Positions 21,342-31,574 are shown, counted from the first letter of the stretch. The stretch: 64,000 bases of DNA from Cupriavidus sp. BIS7 (GCF_000292345.1 NZ_ALOU01000060.1:1-64000), one strand, 5' to 3'. The notes: generated from the letters alone by a model not told the origin. Numbers and translations are program-made.

Positions 21342-23126
21342 GTGCGAGGCAACCGGAACAAAACCCTATTTCGCGCCACTTGGTGGCGATGGTGGCAAGC
21401 ACGCGACAAATGGCTGCTTCGGCTGGCCGTGCCAGGATGGCTGATCGCCCTGCCCCTTTGCGCCGCGGCGCAGCCTGCGCGGGCACCGCTTCCACCTGAT
21501 ACCAACACCCAGGAACTGCTGCGCCAGCAGGAGCGAGAACGCGCGCTGCGCGAGCGCCAGGAGCCGTCTCCGGAGGTAAGGCTGGACCGCCCGGCCGCCA
21601 CCGAGTCCGAACGGCTGCCTGCCGATGAATCCCCCTGCTTTCTGATCGACCGCATCGAACTGGCTGGCGACGCCGCAGACCGTTTTCGCTGGGCACTTGG
21701 CGCGGCCAACCCTCCCGGCGATGCCGCCATCGGGCGTTGCCTGGGCACGCACGGCATCAACATCGTGATGAAGCGCGTACAGGACGCGCTCGTGCAGAAG
21801 GGCTATGTCACCACGCGCGTGCTGGCCGCGCCGCAGGACCTGAAGGACGGCACCCTGACGCTGACGGTCATTCCGGGCCGTATCCGCACCATCCGCTTCA
21901 GCGAAGACTCCAGTCCGCGCGCCACGCAGTGGAACGCCGTACCGGCGCGTCCCGGCGACATCCTGAACGTGCGCGATATCGAGCAGGCGCTTGAGAACTT
22001 CAAGCGTGTGCCCACGGCCGAGGCGGATATCCAGATCACACCAGCCGAAGGCGCCGACGCACAACCCGGCGATAGCGATCTCGTGATCCGCTGGCACCAG
22101 GGCATTCCGTTCCGCATCAGCGCAACCGTGGACGATTCCGGCAGCAGGCAGACGGGCAAGTACCAGGGCAGCGTGACCGTCTCCTTTGACGACTGGTGGA
22201 CCCTCAACGACCTGTTCTACGTCAGCCTGAACCACGATCTGGGGGGCGGCGACCCCGGCAGCCGAGGCACACGCGGCTACACCGTGCACTACTCGGTGCC
22301 ATACCGCTACTGGCTGCTTGGCTTCACCGTGAGCGGCAACGACTACTACCAGTCCGTGGCGGGCGCCAACCAGACCTACCGCTACAGCGGCGAGAGCCGG
22401 AACGCCGAAGTGCGCCTGTCACGCGTCCTATATCGCGACGCCGTGCGCAAAACCTCCGCCTACCTGCGCGGCTGGTCTCGCGGCTCGAACAACTATATCG
22501 ACGACACCGAGATCGAGGTCCAGCGGCGCCGCATGGCCGGATGGGAAATCGGCATCGCGCATCGCCAGTTCCTCGGCCCCGCCTCGCTCGATGCAAGCCT
22601 GGGGTATCGGCGCGGCACCGGCGCAATTGAATCGATGCGCGCTCCGGAGGAACGGTTCAACGAAGGCACCTCCCGCCCGGAACTGCTGACCGCCGATGCG
22701 CAGTTGCACGTGCCGTTTGCACTGGCAGCGCAGCGCATGCGCTACACGGCTGCGCTCCGCGCGCAATGGAACTTCACGCCGCTCGTGCCGCAGGACCGGT
22801 TCTCGATCGGCAACCGCTACTCCGTGCGCGGCTTCGACGGCGAGACAACGCTGATCGGCGACCGCGGCTGGTTCCTCCGCAACGAGTTCGGCTGGGCGCT
22901 CGGCCCGATCGGCATCGAGTTCTATGCCGGCGCCGACTACGGCCAGGTCGGCGGGCCGTCCGCACGCTTCCTGTCCGGCACCCGGCTGGCCGGAGCCGTG
23001 CTCGGCCTGCGCGGCGGGTACCGGGGCCTGTACGCGGACGCATTCATCGGCAAGCCGCTGTACAAGCCCGCTGGCTTTCGCACCGCCAGCACGACAGCCG
23101 GATTCAACGTGAGTTGGTCGTACTGA
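21342..23126 (+). CDS. cdiB: CdiB: outer-membrane TpsB transporter of a CDI system
   Basis: Two-partner-secretion transporter (ShlB/FhaC/HecB family) that exports CdiA across the outer membrane. It has a signal-like N-terminus (LAVPGWLIALPLCAAAQ), then a Gln/Arg-rich helix (RQQERERALRERQ) that plugs the barrel, then two POTRA domains (about residues 100-260, first with a probable Cys pair), and a C-terminal 16-strand barrel. The barrel carries the lid-loop motif VRGFDGE of TpsB proteins (RYSVRGFDGE). The start is GTG with GGAG 7 nt upstream; 594 residues. The cdiB-cdiA order is that of the E. coli type, not the Burkholderia type. Confidence 0.93.
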   Translation: MRGNRNKTLFRATWWRWWQARDKWLLRLAVPGWLIALPLCAAAQPARAPLPPDTNTQELLRQQERERALRERQEPSPEVRLDRPAATESERLPADESPCFLIDRIELAGDAADRFRWALGAANPPGDAAIGRCLGTHGINIVMKRVQDALVQKGYVTTRVLAAPQDLKDGTLTLTVIPGRIRTIRFSEDSSPRATQWNAVPARPGDILNVRDIEQALENFKRVPTAEADIQITPAEGADAQPGDSDLVIRWHQGIPFRISATVDDSGSRQTGKYQGSVTVSFDDWWTLNDLFYVSLNHDLGGGDPGSRGTRGYTVHYSVPYRYWLLGFTVSGNDYYQSVAGANQTYRYSGESRNAEVRLSRVLYRDAVRKTSAYLRGWSRGSNNYIDDTEIEVQRRRMAGWEIGIAHRQFLGPASLDASLGYRRGTGAIESMRAPEERFNEGTSRPELLTADAQLHVPFALAAQRMRYTAALRAQWNFTPLVPQDRFSIGNRYSVRGFDGETTLIGDRGWFLRNEFGWALGPIGIEFYAGADYGQVGGPSARFLSGTRLAGAVLGLRGGYRGLYADAFIGKPLYKPAGFRTASTTAGFNVSWSY

Positions 23127-23157
23127 CGACCATGGATCATCGGGAAGAAGAAGGGTC

Positions 23158-26100
23158 ATGAACAATAAATTTTTCCGCATCGTCTTCAACCGCCATCGCG
23201 GCCAGTTGATGGCCGTTGGCGAGCACGTGTCGGGCGCCGCCAAGGCGCCGGGTGGCACTGACAGAACTGATGCCGCCGGCCGCCGGCCGCTGCTGGCAAC
23301 ATTGCGGCCCGTGGCCTTTGCGCTGTGGCTGACGTTCGGACTGGTTGGGCAATCTGCGGCGCAAATCGTTGCCGACCCGGGTGCACCGCGCAACCAGCAG
23401 CCCACCATCCTGAACGCGCCCAACGGCACGCCGCTGGTCAATATCCAGACGCCCAGCGCGGCGGGCGTGTCGCGCAACACGTACGGCCAGTTCGACGTCA
23501 ACGCGAACGGCGCGATTCTCAACAACTCCCGTACCAACTCACAGACCCAGCTTGGCGGCTGGGTGCAGGGCAATCCGTGGCTGGCCGGTGGCACGGCGCG
23601 CGTGATTCTGAACGAGGTCAACGGCAGCCACGCGAGCCAGTTGCGCGGCTACGTGGAAGTGGCCGGCGACCGCGCGCAGGTGGTGATCGCCAACCCGGCC
23701 GGCATTACCTGCGACGGCTGCGGCTTCCTGAACGCGAACCGCGCGACGATGACCACCGGCACGCCGATCATGCGCGGCGGCAGCCTCGAGGGCTACCGCG
23801 TCCAGCGCGGCGTCGTCGGGATTGGCGGCGCCGGCATGGATGCCAGCCGCGCCGATTACACCGACATCATCGCGCGCGCCGTACAGGTCAATGCGGGCAT
23901 CTGGGCGCGGCAGATCCAGATCACCACCGGTGCCAACGAAGTCTCCGCCACCTCCGCCGCCACCTCCGCCGCCATCACGCGGGCCATACCCACGGCCGGC
24001 ACCGGGCCTGCACCGGCCTACGCGCTGGATGTCAGCGCGCTGGGCGGCATGTACGCCGGCAAGATCGCGCTGATCGGCACGGAGCACGGGCTCGGCATGC
24101 GCAATGCGGGCCATATCGGCGCGCAGGCGGGCGAGCTGGTGGTGACGGCGGACGGCCGACTGGAGAACGTCGGCACGATGCAATCGCGCGACGCTGTGCG
24201 CATCGCGGCACGCGCTGGCGTGACCAACGCCGGCACGATCAGTGCGGCGCGCGAACTGCTGATCCACACGCCTGCGGAGATCGACAACCGCGAGGGCACG
24301 CTGAATGCGCAACGCATCGACGTCAATGCCGCGTCGCTCGACAACCGCGGCGGCGCGATCGAACAAAGCGGTCTGCAGGCACTGGCACTTCAGGCGGGAA
24401 CGCTGTCGAACCGCGATGGCGGGCGGATCGGCGTGGCGGAGGCGGATGATCACACAGGCACGGACTCCGCCGGCGAGAGCAACGAAAGCGACACCACCAA
24501 TGGCACGGCCGGAGCGGAACGCGGCACCGGAAACAGCAGCGGCGATGACACCTCCAGCGGCGACACCGCGCCGCCCGCCCCCACGCCGATGCTGGCCGAC
24601 GGCGTCCTGCGCATCGCCGGCCACCTCGACAACGATGGCGGCCGCATCCGTGCTGGCGGCGCAATTGACCTGCAAACGGCTGCCGGCCTCACCAACGACG
24701 GCGGGCAGATTGCGCTGCGCGACCTGACGACGCACGGCGGCGACCTGCACAACCGTGGCGGCGACTTGACGATCAGCGGCACCGCCGCGCTGCAGGCGCG
24801 CGACCTCCTCAACGACGGCGGCCAGATCGCCGTAGGCGGCGCGCTCGCCGTATCGGCGGACTCCCTGTCCAATCGCGGCGGCAAGCTGCTGCATAGCGGC
24901 ACCGGCGCGGCCTCGGTACAGATCGGCGGCCACCTCGACAACGCCAGCGGCACAATCGCCAGCAATGCTTCGCAACTGTCGTTGGGCGCGGGCTCGCTAG
25001 ACAATCGCGGTGGCCAAGTTGCCGCTGGCGCCGTGCTGTCAGCATCGATCGGGCAGACGCTCGACAACACAGGCGGCGCGATCGTTGCGGAAGGCAACCT
25101 TTCGCTGCAGGCGGGCGCACTGTCCAATCGCGATCAGGGCGTGATCGCTTCGGCATCGGGCGACCTCACACTCGCAGCCGAGGGCGCAATCGATAACGAT
25201 GGCGGCACGCTCCAGGCCGGCGCCAATCTCGCGCTGACCAGCGCGGGGCTGACGAACGCGCGCGGCGCGATCATCGGCGCAAGCACGTCAATCGACACGC
25301 AAGGCCAGGCGCTCGACAACACGCACGGCACCGTTGCCGCCACGGATGGCACGCTCGATGTACGCAGCGGCGCGCTGAACAACGACGGCGGCCTGATGCA
25401 GGCATCGGGCGCGCTGTCCGTCGATACGTCCGGGCAATCGCTCGCCAATGCGAACGGCGGTCATATCGGCAGCGCAGCCAGTCTCGCGCTTACGGCGGGC
25501 AAGATCGACAACAGCGGCACCATTCAAGCCCGCGAACTGGCGCTGCGCGCCAACGGGATCGACAACAACGCCACGGGCCAGATCGTTGGCGGACGCACCC
25601 ATCTCACGGCCGAAGCCACCGTGACCAATCGCGGCCTGATCGATGGCGCCGCCACGCGCATCGACGCCCACACGCTGGACAACGTGGGCACCGGCCGGAT
25701 CTATGGCGACCATCTGGCCATCCAGGCCGATTCCGTGCGCAACCGCGAGGAATCGGTCAATGGAACAACCAGCGCGGCGTCCATCGCCGCGCGCGAACGG
25801 CTCGATATCGGCACGCGCACGCTGCGTAACCAGGAGCAGGCGCTGCTCTTCAGCGCCGGTACCGATGCCGATGCGCTGAACATCGGCGGCGCGCTCGATG
25901 CCGACGGACACGCCACGGGCCGCGCGGAGCACGTGCACAACGCCAGCGCGACGATCGAGTCGCTGGGCGGGCTGACGCTGAAAGCGAGCGTCCTGCGCAA
26001 CACCAACGAGCACTTTGCGATCGAGCGGGTGCAGGTCAAGGGCCCCAACCGCAGCCTGACGATCCAGCCCAAGGGCGACCCCAGCCAGTACGACGCGAGC

Positions 26101-29100
26101 GACTTCACGTGGGAGGACTGGAGCCACGCGGGACGCTACCGAAGCAAGGACGGCGCCGAGATCACGAACTGGACCCAATACGACATCACCACCACTGAAT
26201 ACGAGGACCGCGTCAGCCAGAGCGCACCCGCGATGATCCGCGCCGGCGGCGCGATGCATCTCGAGGGTGACGATCTGGTCAACGACAAGAGTCAGATCAT
26301 CGTCGGCGGCACGCTGTCTGGGTCACTCGACGCGCTACAAACCATCGACGCCGATGGCGAGCACGTGATTCACCGCGAAGGCACCAGCCAGTACACATTT
26401 GCGGAATGGCGCGGCGGTTTCAGGCGGTACCATCAGCGCAACTGGGATCCGAAGGTCGCCTACACGCCCGCCGATGTGGTGACTTCCACCAAACTTGGTG
26501 TGGCGGGCACGCGCGAGAACGCCAGCAGCCCCGGCAGCAACTACGCCATCGACGGCCGCAACGTGGGTGGCTCGCGCTCCATCACGGAAACCCCGGTCGA
26601 TGCCGGCGGCGGACGCGGCGTAGTGCGTACGGTCGACGCGAACACCGACATCCCTGCCAACAGCCTGTTCCGCGCCGCGCCGTCATCGAGCGGCTACCTG
26701 ATCGAAACCGATCCGCGTTTCGCCGACTATCGGCAATGGCTGTCGTCGGACTACATGCTCGGGCAGCTCGGCCTAGATCCGTCGACGCTGCAGAAGCGCC
26801 TGGGCGACGGCTTCCATGAACAGCGGCTCGTGCGCGAGCAGATCGGCCAGCTGACCGGTAGGCGCTTCCTTGATGGCTACGCCAGCGACGAGGCGCAGTA
26901 CCGGGCCTTGCTCACCGATGGTGCGACGTTCGCCAAACAGTGGAACCTGCGCCCGGGCGTGGCGCTATCCGCCGAGCAGATGGCGCAGCTGACCAGCGAC
27001 ATCGTCTGGCTGGTGGAGCGCCCGGTCACGCTGCCCGATGGCACCCGCACCACGGCGCTCGTGCCGCAGGTCTATGTGCGCGCCAAACCGGGCGACCTCA
27101 ACGGCAACGGCACGCTGATCTCGGCCGACGTCGTCGATCTGCAACTTAAATCGGACCTGCGCAATTCCGGCACGATCGCTGGCCGATCTGCGGTGCGGAT
27201 CAGCGGCGAGAACCTGCGCAACCTCGGCGGGCGTATCACGGGCGAATCCGTCGCGCTGCAGGCCAGCCAGGACATCGACAACATCGGCGGCACCATCGAC
27301 GCCGCTTCGGCACTGGCCGTGATGGCCGGGCGCGATCTCAACCTCGCATCCACAACGCGCAGCGATACCAAGGCATCGGGCCAGAGCAGCTTCAGCCGCA
27401 CCAACCTCGACCGCGTGGCCGGCCTCTACGTGACCAACCCCGGCGGCACGCTGGTGGCAATGGCCGGGCGCGACGCCAACCTGCAGGGCGCGCAGATTGC
27501 CAATGGTGGCGAGGACGGCAAGACAGTCATCGCAGCCGGCCGCGACCTGAACCTTGGCACCGTACAGGTTGGCGTGCAGGAGAACAACGTCCGCAATGCC
27601 AGCAACTATCTGCGGCAAGGCAGCACGCAGGAGATCGGCACATCGATCCAGGCCAGCGGCGACGTGACGCTGTCGGCCGGGCGCGACCTCAACGCGCGCG
27701 CGGCGCAGGTCACCAGCGACCAGGGTGCGGTGGCGGCCGTGGCCGGGCGCGACGCCAGCCTGACAGCGGGCGAGAACACCAGCACCTGGAGCGAAGGCCG
27801 CCAGCACAAGCGCAGCGGCCTGCTCGGCGGATCAAGCTCCACCACGCGCAACAGCGTGTCGGAGACCACGGCCCAGGCAGCGACCTTCAGCGGCCGCACC
27901 GTCGACGTCCACGCCGGGCGCGACATCAACGTGATCGGCAGCAACGTGGTGTCGGATGCGGGCACGACGCTGCTTGCCAAGAACGACATCCACATCGGCG
28001 CCGCGCAAAACACAACTACCGAAAGCTACTTCAAGGAAACGAAGAAGAGCGGCTTCCTGCACAGCGGCGGCGCAGCATTCACGCTTGGCACGCAGCAGCA
28101 GAGGACCGATGCGCGCAGCACGCGCACGTCGGCGGCGGCATCCACGGTGGGCTCGACCGGGGGCGACGTGACCCTCGTCGCCGGCAATCACTACCGCCAG
28201 ACCGGCAGCCACGTGGTGGCGCCGCAGGGCGATATCGACATCCTGGCGAAACGCGTCGATATCGTCGAGGCGCGCGAGACCGGCCACAGCGTGGAGGAGA
28301 GCCGCTTCCGGCAGACAGGCCTGACGGTGGCGGTGACCTCGCCCGTGATCTCCGTGGCGCAAACCGCGCAGCAGATGAAGCGCGCGGCGGGCAAGACTTC
28401 GGACTCGCGCATGCAGGCGCTGGCCGGCGTCACCACGGCGCTGGCCGCGAAGAACGCTGCCGACGCTATCCAGGCAGACCCGGCCGCGGCTGGCGGGATC
28501 GGCGTCTCGGTGTCGCTTGGCACCAGCCGCAGCGATAGCCGAACCACCACGCGCAGCGATACGGCGGCCGGATCGACGGTGGCCGCAGGCGGTGACGTGC
28601 GCATCCGTGCAACCGGCGCGGGAGACGACTCCAACCTGACGATTCGCGGCAGCAACGTCAGCGCCGGTGGCGACCTTGGCCTGAAGGCGGACGGCAAGGT
28701 GGCGCTGCTTGCGGCGGACAACGTGTCGCAGATGGATCGCAAGAGCAGCGGATCGAGCGCTGGCGTGGGGGTCTCGGCGCAGATTGGCGCGAAGGGCCCG
28801 GCGCAGGTTGGCGTAACGGTCAGCGCGAGCGGATCGCGCGGCACTGGCTCCAGCACCGACATCACACGGACGAATACGCGCGTAACCGCCGGCAAGACGC
28901 TTTCGATCGAATCGGGCAGCGACACCACGCTGGCCGGCGCGGTGGTCAGCGGCAAACGCGTGATCGGCGACATCGGCGGCAATCTCAATATCGAAAGCCT
29001 GCAGGACATCCACGACTACCGCAGCAAGGACCGGAGCCTGGGCGGCAGCCTGACTTTCGGCGGCGGCGCCGTCAGCGGCAGCATCAACGTCGGACAGCAG

Positions 29101-31032
29101 AAGATCGACAGCGACTACGCCAGCGTCACCGGGCAATCGGGCATCAAGGCGGGTGACGACGGCTTCCAGATCCGCGTGAAGGGCAACACGAGCCTCAAGG
29201 GCGGCGTCATCGCGTCAACCGGCAAGGCGGTGGAAGACGGCCTGAACCGCCTGGATACCGGCACGCTGACCCACGACGACATCGAGAACCGCGCAAGCTT
29301 CAAGGCCAGTGGCATCAGCCTTGGCGCGGGCTTCACGTCCCGCGGATCGAGCGAGGCCAAGGGCCGCGACGGCAGCGATGGCAGCAGCGGTGGCAATACC
29401 AGCGGCAACCCTGGCGGCGTCGGCACCAACCAGCAGGGCCAGGCCGCCACCGGCGGCGACAAGGTGCCGGGCAGCGACCTGCCCTCGCTCGGCGGGCTCA
29501 GCGCCGCCCCGCCGATCGTGCTGGGCGCCAGCGGCAAGGCGCGCAGCACCACGCGCAGCGGCATCAGCGGCGCGGCCGTGACGATCCGTGACGCCGACGG
29601 CCAACAGGCCCTGACGGGCCAATCGATCGACGAAGCCCTGGCAGGCCTGAACCGCGACGTCTCCAGCGAGGTGGACGGCACCAACGCGCTCAAGCCGATC
29701 TTTGACGAGAAGGAAATCAAGGCCGGCTTCGAGATCGTGGGGGCGCTGCAACGGGAGACTGGGGCCTTCTTGAATAATCGGGCGAAGGAGGCCGACGCGC
29801 TAAAGCTTGCGCGCGACAAGGAGACCGACCCGGCCCGCCGCGCCGAACTGGACCAGCAGTATCAGGACGCCGCCAAGTGGGGACCCGGCGGGTCGTACCG
29901 ACGCGTTGCAACGGCGCTGACGGCGGCAGCCGGCGGAAACGTGACAGGGTCGACGGCGCAGTTTGTCCAGAACGCAGCGGTCGGCTACCTGCAGGGCCTA
30001 GGAGCCAATCAGGTCAAGGGCTTGGCGGATTCGCTCGGCAAGGGCACGCCGCAAGCAGAAGCTGCCCGTGCGGCACTGCATGCGATCGTGGGTTGCGCAG
30101 GCGCTGCGGGTGCCAGCCAGGCTTGCGGGGCAGGTGCGATGGGTGCGGCGGCCAGCTCGGTGATCGGCAGTCTGCTTTCGCCGCCGGAAGGATTGACGTC
30201 GGGGCAGAAGCAGGCGCGTGAGAATGCGATCCAGAGTCTGGTGGCGGGGGTGGCTGGTGTTGCAGGGGGGGATGCGGCAACGGCGACGAATGCGGCGACG
30301 TTTGAAGCCGAAAACAACCTCTTGTTTGTGCCGCCGCTATTAGTCGCTGCTGGCAAAGCCGTTGCAGGTGGGGCGGCGTTCTGTGCAACGCGCCAGACAC
30401 TGTGCCAGCGCGGGCTTGATGCGACAAGGCTGGCGGGCGTGTCGTTCGCTGCATGGCTAGGTGCGCAGATGACATCGTCGAAGCCGGAGGATGGCGGCGG
30501 TGTGATTGGTACACCTAACAATGGGCCAAAAGGTGGGACAAATACCACGACGCCGAATGACGGGCCGCAGAGAGGTACAGTCGTAGGCACGCCAGATCAA
30601 GGACCGCAAGGTGGTGCGGTTATCGGTACACCGAACAACGGTCCTCAGGATGGGAACGTCATTGGCACCCCTAATGACGGGCCGCTGACGAATGATCCGC
30701 TGCTGGCCGGAGGCGATGGCTATCGCCCCAATGCGGGTTCGGTGGGCAATATGAATGAGTTCCTGAATAGCGATGGATTTGGGACGCAGTTGAATGATTC
30801 GCTTCGCAAGACGCCGCAGCAATTCCAGGGGCAAAGCATTTACAAGGCCACAGACGATATTGGCAGCTACATCAAAGAAGGTGACCAGATCTATCTGGAT
30901 GGCCTGCACAAAAATCACCTCGAAGTGTTCGACAAGCGAGGGCATGTGCGGGCAGTGCTGAATTTGGATGGAACATTGAACCGAGACAAGACTGATGCGG
31001 CCAAAATGGCCGGACGCAAACTAAGGAAATGA
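23158..31032 (+). CDS. cdiA: CdiA: giant contact-dependent inhibition toxin (TpsA)
   Basis: A 2624-residue exoprotein carried to the cell surface by CdiB; its C-terminal domain poisons neighbouring cells that lack the immunity protein. In order it has an extended signal peptide region (MNNKFFRIVFNRHRGQLMAV) with cleavage near residue 68; a TPS secretion domain (about 70-370, with NPAGITCDGCGF); filamentous FHA-type repeats (about 370-940, LDNRGG-like units); a non-repetitive middle region that may be the receptor-binding part (about 960-1310); a second FHA repeat block (about 1320-2040); and a pretoxin region ending at AENN (2384-2387). Then come five linker repeats of the type GTPNNGPxxG (2449-2510) and a ~114-residue toxin. 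The toxin has D2581, H2584 and E2589 in IYLDGLHKNHLEVFDKRG, reminiscent of colicin E3-type rRNases. SD AAGGG precedes the ATG. Confidence 0.93.
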   Translation: MNNKFFRIVFNRHRGQLMAVGEHVSGAAKAPGGTDRTDAAGRRPLLATLRPVAFALWLTFGLVGQSAAQIVADPGAPRNQQPTILNAPNGTPLVNIQTPSAAGVSRNTYGQFDVNANGAILNNSRTNSQTQLGGWVQGNPWLAGGTARVILNEVNGSHASQLRGYVEVAGDRAQVVIANPAGITCDGCGFLNANRATMTTGTPIMRGGSLEGYRVQRGVVGIGGAGMDASRADYTDIIARAVQVNAGIWARQIQITTGANEVSATSAATSAAITRAIPTAGTGPAPAYALDVSALGGMYAGKIALIGTEHGLGMRNAGHIGAQAGELVVTADGRLENVGTMQSRDAVRIAARAGVTNAGTISAARELLIHTPAEIDNREGTLNAQRIDVNAASLDNRGGAIEQSGLQALALQAGTLSNRDGGRIGVAEADDHTGTDSAGESNESDTTNGTAGAERGTGNSSGDDTSSGDTAPPAPTPMLADGVLRIAGHLDNDGGRIRAGGAIDLQTAAGLTNDGGQIALRDLTTHGGDLHNRGGDLTISGTAALQARDLLNDGGQIAVGGALAVSADSLSNRGGKLLHSGTGAASVQIGGHLDNASGTIASNASQLSLGAGSLDNRGGQVAAGAVLSASIGQTLDNTGGAIVAEGNLSLQAGALSNRDQGVIASASGDLTLAAEGAIDNDGGTLQAGANLALTSAGLTNARGAIIGASTSIDTQGQALDNTHGTVAATDGTLDVRSGALNNDGGLMQASGALSVDTSGQSLANANGGHIGSAASLALTAGKIDNSGTIQARELALRANGIDNNATGQIVGGRTHLTAEATVTNRGLIDGAATRIDAHTLDNVGTGRIYGDHLAIQADSVRNREESVNGTTSAASIAARERLDIGTRTLRNQEQALLFSAGTDADALNIGGALDADGHATGRAEHVHNASATIESLGGLTLKASVLRNTNEHFAIERVQVKGPNRSLTIQPKGDPSQYDASDFTWEDWSHAGRYRSKDGAEITNWTQYDITTTEYEDRVSQSAPAMIRAGGAMHLEGDDLVNDKSQIIVGGTLSGSLDALQTIDADGEHVIHREGTSQYTFAEWRGGFRRYHQRNWDPKVAYTPADVVTSTKLGVAGTRENASSPGSNYAIDGRNVGGSRSITETPVDAGGGRGVVRTVDANTDIPANSLFRAAPSSSGYLIETDPRFADYRQWLSSDYMLGQLGLDPSTLQKRLGDGFHEQRLVREQIGQLTGRRFLDGYASDEAQYRALLTDGATFAKQWNLRPGVALSAEQMAQLTSDIVWLVERPVTLPDGTRTTALVPQVYVRAKPGDLNGNGTLISADVVDLQLKSDLRNSGTIAGRSAVRISGENLRNLGGRITGESVALQASQDIDNIGGTIDAASALAVMAGRDLNLASTTRSDTKASGQSSFSRTNLDRVAGLYVTNPGGTLVAMAGRDANLQGAQIANGGEDGKTVIAAGRDLNLGTVQVGVQENNVRNASNYLRQGSTQEIGTSIQASGDVTLSAGRDLNARAAQVTSDQGAVAAVAGRDASLTAGENTSTWSEGRQHKRSGLLGGSSSTTRNSVSETTAQAATFSGRTVDVHAGRDINVIGSNVVSDAGTTLLAKNDIHIGAAQNTTTESYFKETKKSGFLHSGGAAFTLGTQQQRTDARSTRTSAAASTVGSTGGDVTLVAGNHYRQTGSHVVAPQGDIDILAKRVDIVEARETGHSVEESRFRQTGLTVAVTSPVISVAQTAQQMKRAAGKTSDSRMQALAGVTTALAAKNAADAIQADPAAAGGIGVSVSLGTSRSDSRTTTRSDTAAGSTVAAGGDVRIRATGAGDDSNLTIRGSNVSAGGDLGLKADGKVALLAADNVSQMDRKSSGSSAGVGVSAQIGAKGPAQVGVTVSASGSRGTGSSTDITRTNTRVTAGKTLSIESGSDTTLAGAVVSGKRVIGDIGGNLNIESLQDIHDYRSKDRSLGGSLTFGGGAVSGSINVGQQKIDSDYASVTGQSGIKAGDDGFQIRVKGNTSLKGGVIASTGKAVEDGLNRLDTGTLTHDDIENRASFKASGISLGAGFTSRGSSEAKGRDGSDGSSGGNTSGNPGGVGTNQQGQAATGGDKVPGSDLPSLGGLSAAPPIVLGASGKARSTTRSGISGAAVTIRDADGQQALTGQSIDEALAGLNRDVSSEVDGTNALKPIFDEKEIKAGFEIVGALQRETGAFLNNRAKEADALKLARDKETDPARRAELDQQYQDAAKWGPGGSYRRVATALTAAAGGNVTGSTAQFVQNAAVGYLQGLGANQVKGLADSLGKGTPQAEAARAALHAIVGCAGAAGASQACGAGAMGAAASSVIGSLLSPPEGLTSGQKQARENAIQSLVAGVAGVAGGDAATATNAATFEAENNLLFVPPLLVAAGKAVAGGAAFCATRQTLCQRGLDATRLAGVSFAAWLGAQMTSSKPEDGGGVIGTPNNGPKGGTNTTTPNDGPQRGTVVGTPDQGPQGGAVIGTPNNGPQDGNVIGTPNDGPLTNDPLLAGGDGYRPNAGSVGNMNEFLNSDGFGTQLNDSLRKTPQQFQGQSIYKATDDIGSYIKEGDQIYLDGLHKNHLEVFDKRGHVRAVLNLDGTLNRDKTDAAKMAGRKLRK

Positions 31033-31454
31033 CCACCATGATCGATCTGAATGCACTGAGGGAACTGGTGGTGACGCTGGCTGCCGCGCACGGCGTCCGC
31101 CGCCAGGAAATGGAGAATAGCTGGAACGAAGAGAAAGGGGATCTTGATTGGCAGATGAATTACAAGAAAGATCTCAACAGTCGTCTGCAACGATATCTCA
31201 CCCAGTTGTCGGGATTTTCAGAGGTGTGCGAGATGGCGAGAAAGGACGGCGATGGGCTAGCCATGCGGGCTGCTCTCATGGATATGCGTCTTTATGCGAT
31301 GAACGTGGCCTCAGAGTTTGATGCGCTGGCTGAGGACGTGGGGCACATCATGGCCATGGAGTACTGCGCGCCGGGAAGTCAAAGATTTCCAGATCCTTAC
31401 CGGTATCCGGAGTGTTATCGGGAAGCGTTTCCAGATCTGAACTTTGATGCTTAG
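31029..31454 (+). CDS. cdiI: CdiI: cognate immunity protein (predicted)
   Basis: A 141-residue, probably all-helical protein with an acidic, aromatic C-terminal tail. Its first ATG overlaps the cdiA stop codon by 4 nt, the usual toxin/immunity arrangement; a second ATG at 31038 has better SD spacing (AAGGA). I do not recognise the family, and the immunity role rests on position. It is supported by a diverged copy of its last 22 codons just downstream, next to a copy of the toxin tail. It should bind and block the CdiA C-terminal domain in the producing cell's cytoplasm. Confidence 0.75.
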   Translation: MTTMIDLNALRELVVTLAAAHGVRRQEMENSWNEEKGDLDWQMNYKKDLNSRLQRYLTQLSGFSEVCEMARKDGDGLAMRAALMDMRLYAMNVASEFDALAEDVGHIMAMEYCAPGSQRFPDPYRYPECYREAFPDLNFDA

Positions 31455-31471
31455 CAACACCGCAAGATCGA

Positions 31472-31574
31472 CCGGACGAAAACTAAGGAAATTCTGGGAA
31501 GCCCACGGTTTCCAGACCCATATCGTTTCCCTGCTCGGTATCGGGAAGCATTTCCCGAGCTGAACTTCGAAAGC
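31472..31574 (+). pseudogene. Remnant of a second cdiA-CT/cdiI module
   Basis: Two vestiges are fused. The first is a near-identical copy of the end of the toxin gene: CCGGACGnAAACTAAGGAAAT occurs at 31010-31031 and again at 31473-31494, so it encodes GRKLRK without the stop. The second (31509-31574) encodes FPDPYRFPARYREAFPELNF, a paralogue of the CdiI tail FPDPYRYPECYREAFPDLNF. The immunity start and body are missing between them, so an internal deletion collapsed a duplicated toxin/immunity pair. Confidence 0.7.

Noticed and set aside
30502-30690. CRISPR-like direct repeats
   Set aside because: The repeats are in-frame coding repeats of CdiA with variable units and no spacers of constant length.
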